A stretch of DNA of 6,855 bases, from NCBI GenBank assembly GCA_964550325.1, contig CAZJYT010000047.1, positions 1 through 6,855 of the forward strand, written 5' to 3'. Shown one piece after another: positions 5,504-6,855 of the stretch. The notes below the pieces were generated by a model that saw nothing but the letters and a program-made list of their open reading frames with translations, had not been told where the DNA came from and ran no database searches. The position numbers and the translations under genes are program-made. How positions within the stretch are numbered: position 1 is the first letter of the stretch; every line of letters starts with the position of its first letter. This DNA is from CAZJYT01 sp964550325. GTDB taxonomy: Bacteria; Patescibacteriota; Minisyncoccia; Minisyncoccales; CAZJYT01.

Positions 5504-5739
5504 TTAATTGAATTTTGATATATTTTCTTCTTTTTTCCATTTTAAATATCCCCAAGTATTCATTATTTGATAAAGAACCAAAACAGGACAAAAATGGTAG
5601 CTTTTATAAATAATGTGATAGATAAACCAGTAAACATTTGCTATTGTGAATACAAGAAAAGCTTCTTTTTTTTTAAAACTGCAAGATAGAGCCCCAAAAG
5701 ATTTAAAAATGGAGCAAACCAGGAAATTAGGTCAAACAT
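5504..5739 (-). CDS. PnuC-like small membrane protein, frame broken at an A9 run
   Basis: ATG 5739 has an AAGGAG SD and overlaps the end of the MYG1-like gene by 13 bases. The first frame reads MFDLISWFAPFLNLLGLYLA and reaches a run of nine A's (5666-5674 on the plus strand), after which it stops at 5641. A -1 shift (one extra A) opens a frame of 53 more codons: EAFLVFTIANVYWFIYHIIY, a short polar loop, PVLVLYQIMNTWGYLKWKKE, then the stop at 5504. The joined 78-residue protein has three hydrophobic helices and the YLAVLKKK, IANVYW and WGYLKWKK signatures I associate with small PnuC-like (nicotinamide mononucleotide transporter-like) phage proteins. Coding is convincing; the family call is from memory. 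The in-frame 32-residue peptide alone would lack two of the three helices. Confidence 0.72.
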
Positions 5740-6617
5740 GCTACTACTCCTTTTATATCAACTTCGTCAATTGGTTTATCAATTACAGCTATAAATCCTG
5801 CAGGGTGAACGAAAATTACAGGAAACTTTTCTTTTAATTTGAATAAATCAATTTTTTTACTTATTTCTTTTGTGGTATTTTTTATAACACTTGTATGTTG
5901 AGGGTTCATTGAATTTTTTTCAATTAAAATATCCAAATCTAAAGTATTAAAAACCTCAAAATGTCGTGGTGCTAAAGTTTTATAAGACATTCCTACTTTT
6001 AAATTTCCTAAATTTGTTTTAAATTCTAAAACCGTTATATTTTTTAATTTTCTTTCAAACTCTTTTTTTTCTTCTTTAACTTTTCTTTTAGCTTCCTCCA
6101 ATAATCCTCTTTTATCAAGATAAGTATATAAAGCTTTGATAAATTCATTAAAATCTAAAGGCTCTTGTTTATCAATAAGTTCTAATAAGAACATTCCTGC
6201 AAGTTCGTTTGGTTCAGATATTAAAATTAGCCTTCTTATTTCGTCAATCTCTTTTAAAGGTGGAATTTTTAAATTTTCTGAAGCATATTTGAATCCTTTT
6301 CTATCAATTAAATCAATTGCTAAAAGAAAAGGTAAGCCTATTTTTTCTATATCAAAATTTAGTTCATAACATAAGATAAGAACTAATGAGCAAGGCAATG
6401 TTAAATCTTGGTGATGATCATAATTTCTTAATCTTGGTTCAAAAACACTTCCTACATCAACTAAAATAATTTCTGGATCTTTTAAATATTTTTCAGGAAC
6501 TTGTTGAGGGTGAATATATTCTACTTGAGCTTTTGGATATTTTAAAAGCAATACACAAATTGCAAGCCAATCATCTAAATGGCGTGGAGGTAAGTGGCTT
6601 ATTATTTTTTTAACCAT
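5727..6617 (-). CDS. MYG1/UPF0160-like DHH-type phosphoesterase
   Basis: This 296-residue protein is close to the usual length of bacterial MYG1-family members. Near the N-terminus H8, H13, D15 and D16 (HLPPRHLDDWLA) form the first metal-binding motif, followed by VDVG at 53-56, NYDHHQ at 65-70 (the DHH motif) and IDLID at 101-105. The C-terminal part has SMNPQHTSVI (236-245) and VHPAGFIAVID (270-280), like the FVHxxGFIG ending of MYG1. Family members bind divalent metal, and human MYG1 is a 3'-5' RNA exonuclease, so a phage nuclease acting on short RNA or DNA is a reasonable inference. A helical Lys/Glu linker (172-193) joins the two lobes. The SD AAAAGGAG is formed by the last codons of the upstream gene, whose stop is three bases away. 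Confidence 0.85.
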   Translation of the reverse strand: MVKKIISHLPPRHLDDWLAICVLLLKYPKAQVEYIHPQQVPEKYLKDPEIILVDVGSVFEPRLRNYDHHQDLTLPCSLVLILCYELNFDIEKIGLPFLLAIDLIDRKGFKYASENLKIPPLKEIDEIRRLILISEPNELAGMFLLELIDKQEPLDFNEFIKALYTYLDKRGLLEEAKRKVKEEKKEFERKLKNITVLEFKTNLGNLKVGMSYKTLAPRHFEVFNTLDLDILIEKNSMNPQHTSVIKNTTKEISKKIDLFKLKEKFPVIFVHPAGFIAVIDKPIDEVDIKGVVACLT

Positions 6618-6620
6618 TTT

Positions 6621-6824
6621 TTACTCCTTTTCTACGCCTACCACTTCATTGTATTTTTCTTTAAATTTTTGATTAAAATTTTCAAGCATGTTTTTTAATT
6701 CTTTATAATCAGGAAAAATTCTTGCTAAATTTTGAATATGTAAATATAAGTGAGCTAAAGCTGTTCCAGCTTCAGTGATATGAAAATATTCTAAATCATC
6801 TAACCATTTTTCTCCCCTTCTCAT
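6621..6824 (-). CDS. 67-residue helical hypothetical protein
   Basis: The product begins MRRGEKWLDDLEYFHITEAG and continues as helix (ALAHLYLHIQNLARIF, 22-37; YKELKNMLENFNQKFKEKYN, 40-59), ending VEKE. It is probably an all-helical small soluble protein, perhaps dimeric. I recognise no family. A GGAGGG SD lies about seven bases before ATG 6824. The last codons GAA AAG GAG form the SD of the MYG1-like gene, so the two are co-translated. Only 31 bases (6825-6855) remain to the right of it, holding this SD and a T-rich stretch; any promoter lies outside the window. Confidence 0.82.
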   Translation of the reverse strand: MRRGEKWLDDLEYFHITEAGTALAHLYLHIQNLARIFPDYKELKNMLENFNQKFKEKYNEVVGVEKE

Positions 6825-6855
6825 AAAACCACCCTCCTTTTTTCTTTTTATTTTA

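Noticed and set aside
5646..5837. Plus-strand open frame of 63 codons
   Set aside because: It lies opposite the end of the MYG1-like gene and the PnuC-like gene, with no SD or recognisable product.
6136..6369. Plus-strand open frame of 77 codons
   Set aside because: It lies wholly opposite the MYG1-like gene; its Ser/Ile/Lys-rich product is typical of an antisense shadow.
1..6855. tRNA genes, CRISPR arrays, insertion sequences, attachment sites, rho-independent terminators
   Set aside because: Read on both strands, I saw no cloverleaf, spaced repeats, transposase, or GC-rich hairpin followed by T's in the short gaps.

Overview
The window is a very AT-rich, tightly packed block in which every gene I can support lies on the minus strand, so it reads from right to left. 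There are short or no gaps between genes, AGGAGG-type Shine-Dalgarno (SD) sites before most starts, many tiny genes, and a phage-style SNF2 helicase. I see no ribosomal, tRNA or core metabolic genes. This fits the early or accessory region of a bacteriophage or prophage, or less likely a plasmid. The SD sites and a perfect sigma-70 promoter point to a bacterial host. Lys/Glu/Ile-rich proteins and A/T-rich codons would suit a low-GC, possibly thermophilic host, but that is inference and no species can be named.

Region 1 (6855 to 5504): a 67-residue helical protein, a 296-residue MYG1/UPF0160-like protein of the DHH phosphoesterase type, and a small PnuC-like membrane protein whose frame is broken at a run of nine A's. 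Region 2 (5494 to 5458): a promoter with TTGACA, a 16-base spacer and an extended TGTTATAAT -10 box, overlapped by inverted repeats that could be an operator. Region 3 (5424 to 3649): four uncharacterised soluble proteins. One of them (start 4639) continues for another 52 codons in a second frame after a run of eight A's, and another (start 5209) may have a similar but weaker frame change. Region 4 (3635 to 2324): a cluster of small membrane or coiled-coil proteins, including two paralogous two-helix proteins on either side of a tail-anchored protein and a 54-residue coiled coil. Region 5 (2309 to 1): the SNF2 helicase with a HARP-like N-terminal domain, a 51-residue membrane protein, a stand-alone four-cysteine zinc protein, and a gene that runs off the left edge.

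Everything left of 5450 is probably one operon driven by the promoter at 5458-5485. Starts are coupled to the preceding stops by ATGA overlap, by 1-2 base gaps, or by SD sites embedded in the last codons of the upstream gene. The most notable results are two well-supported gene continuations hidden behind A-tract frame breaks (slippage, mutation or sequencing error), the promoter/operator, the paralogous membrane pair, and the MYG1-like protein in a phage-like setting.
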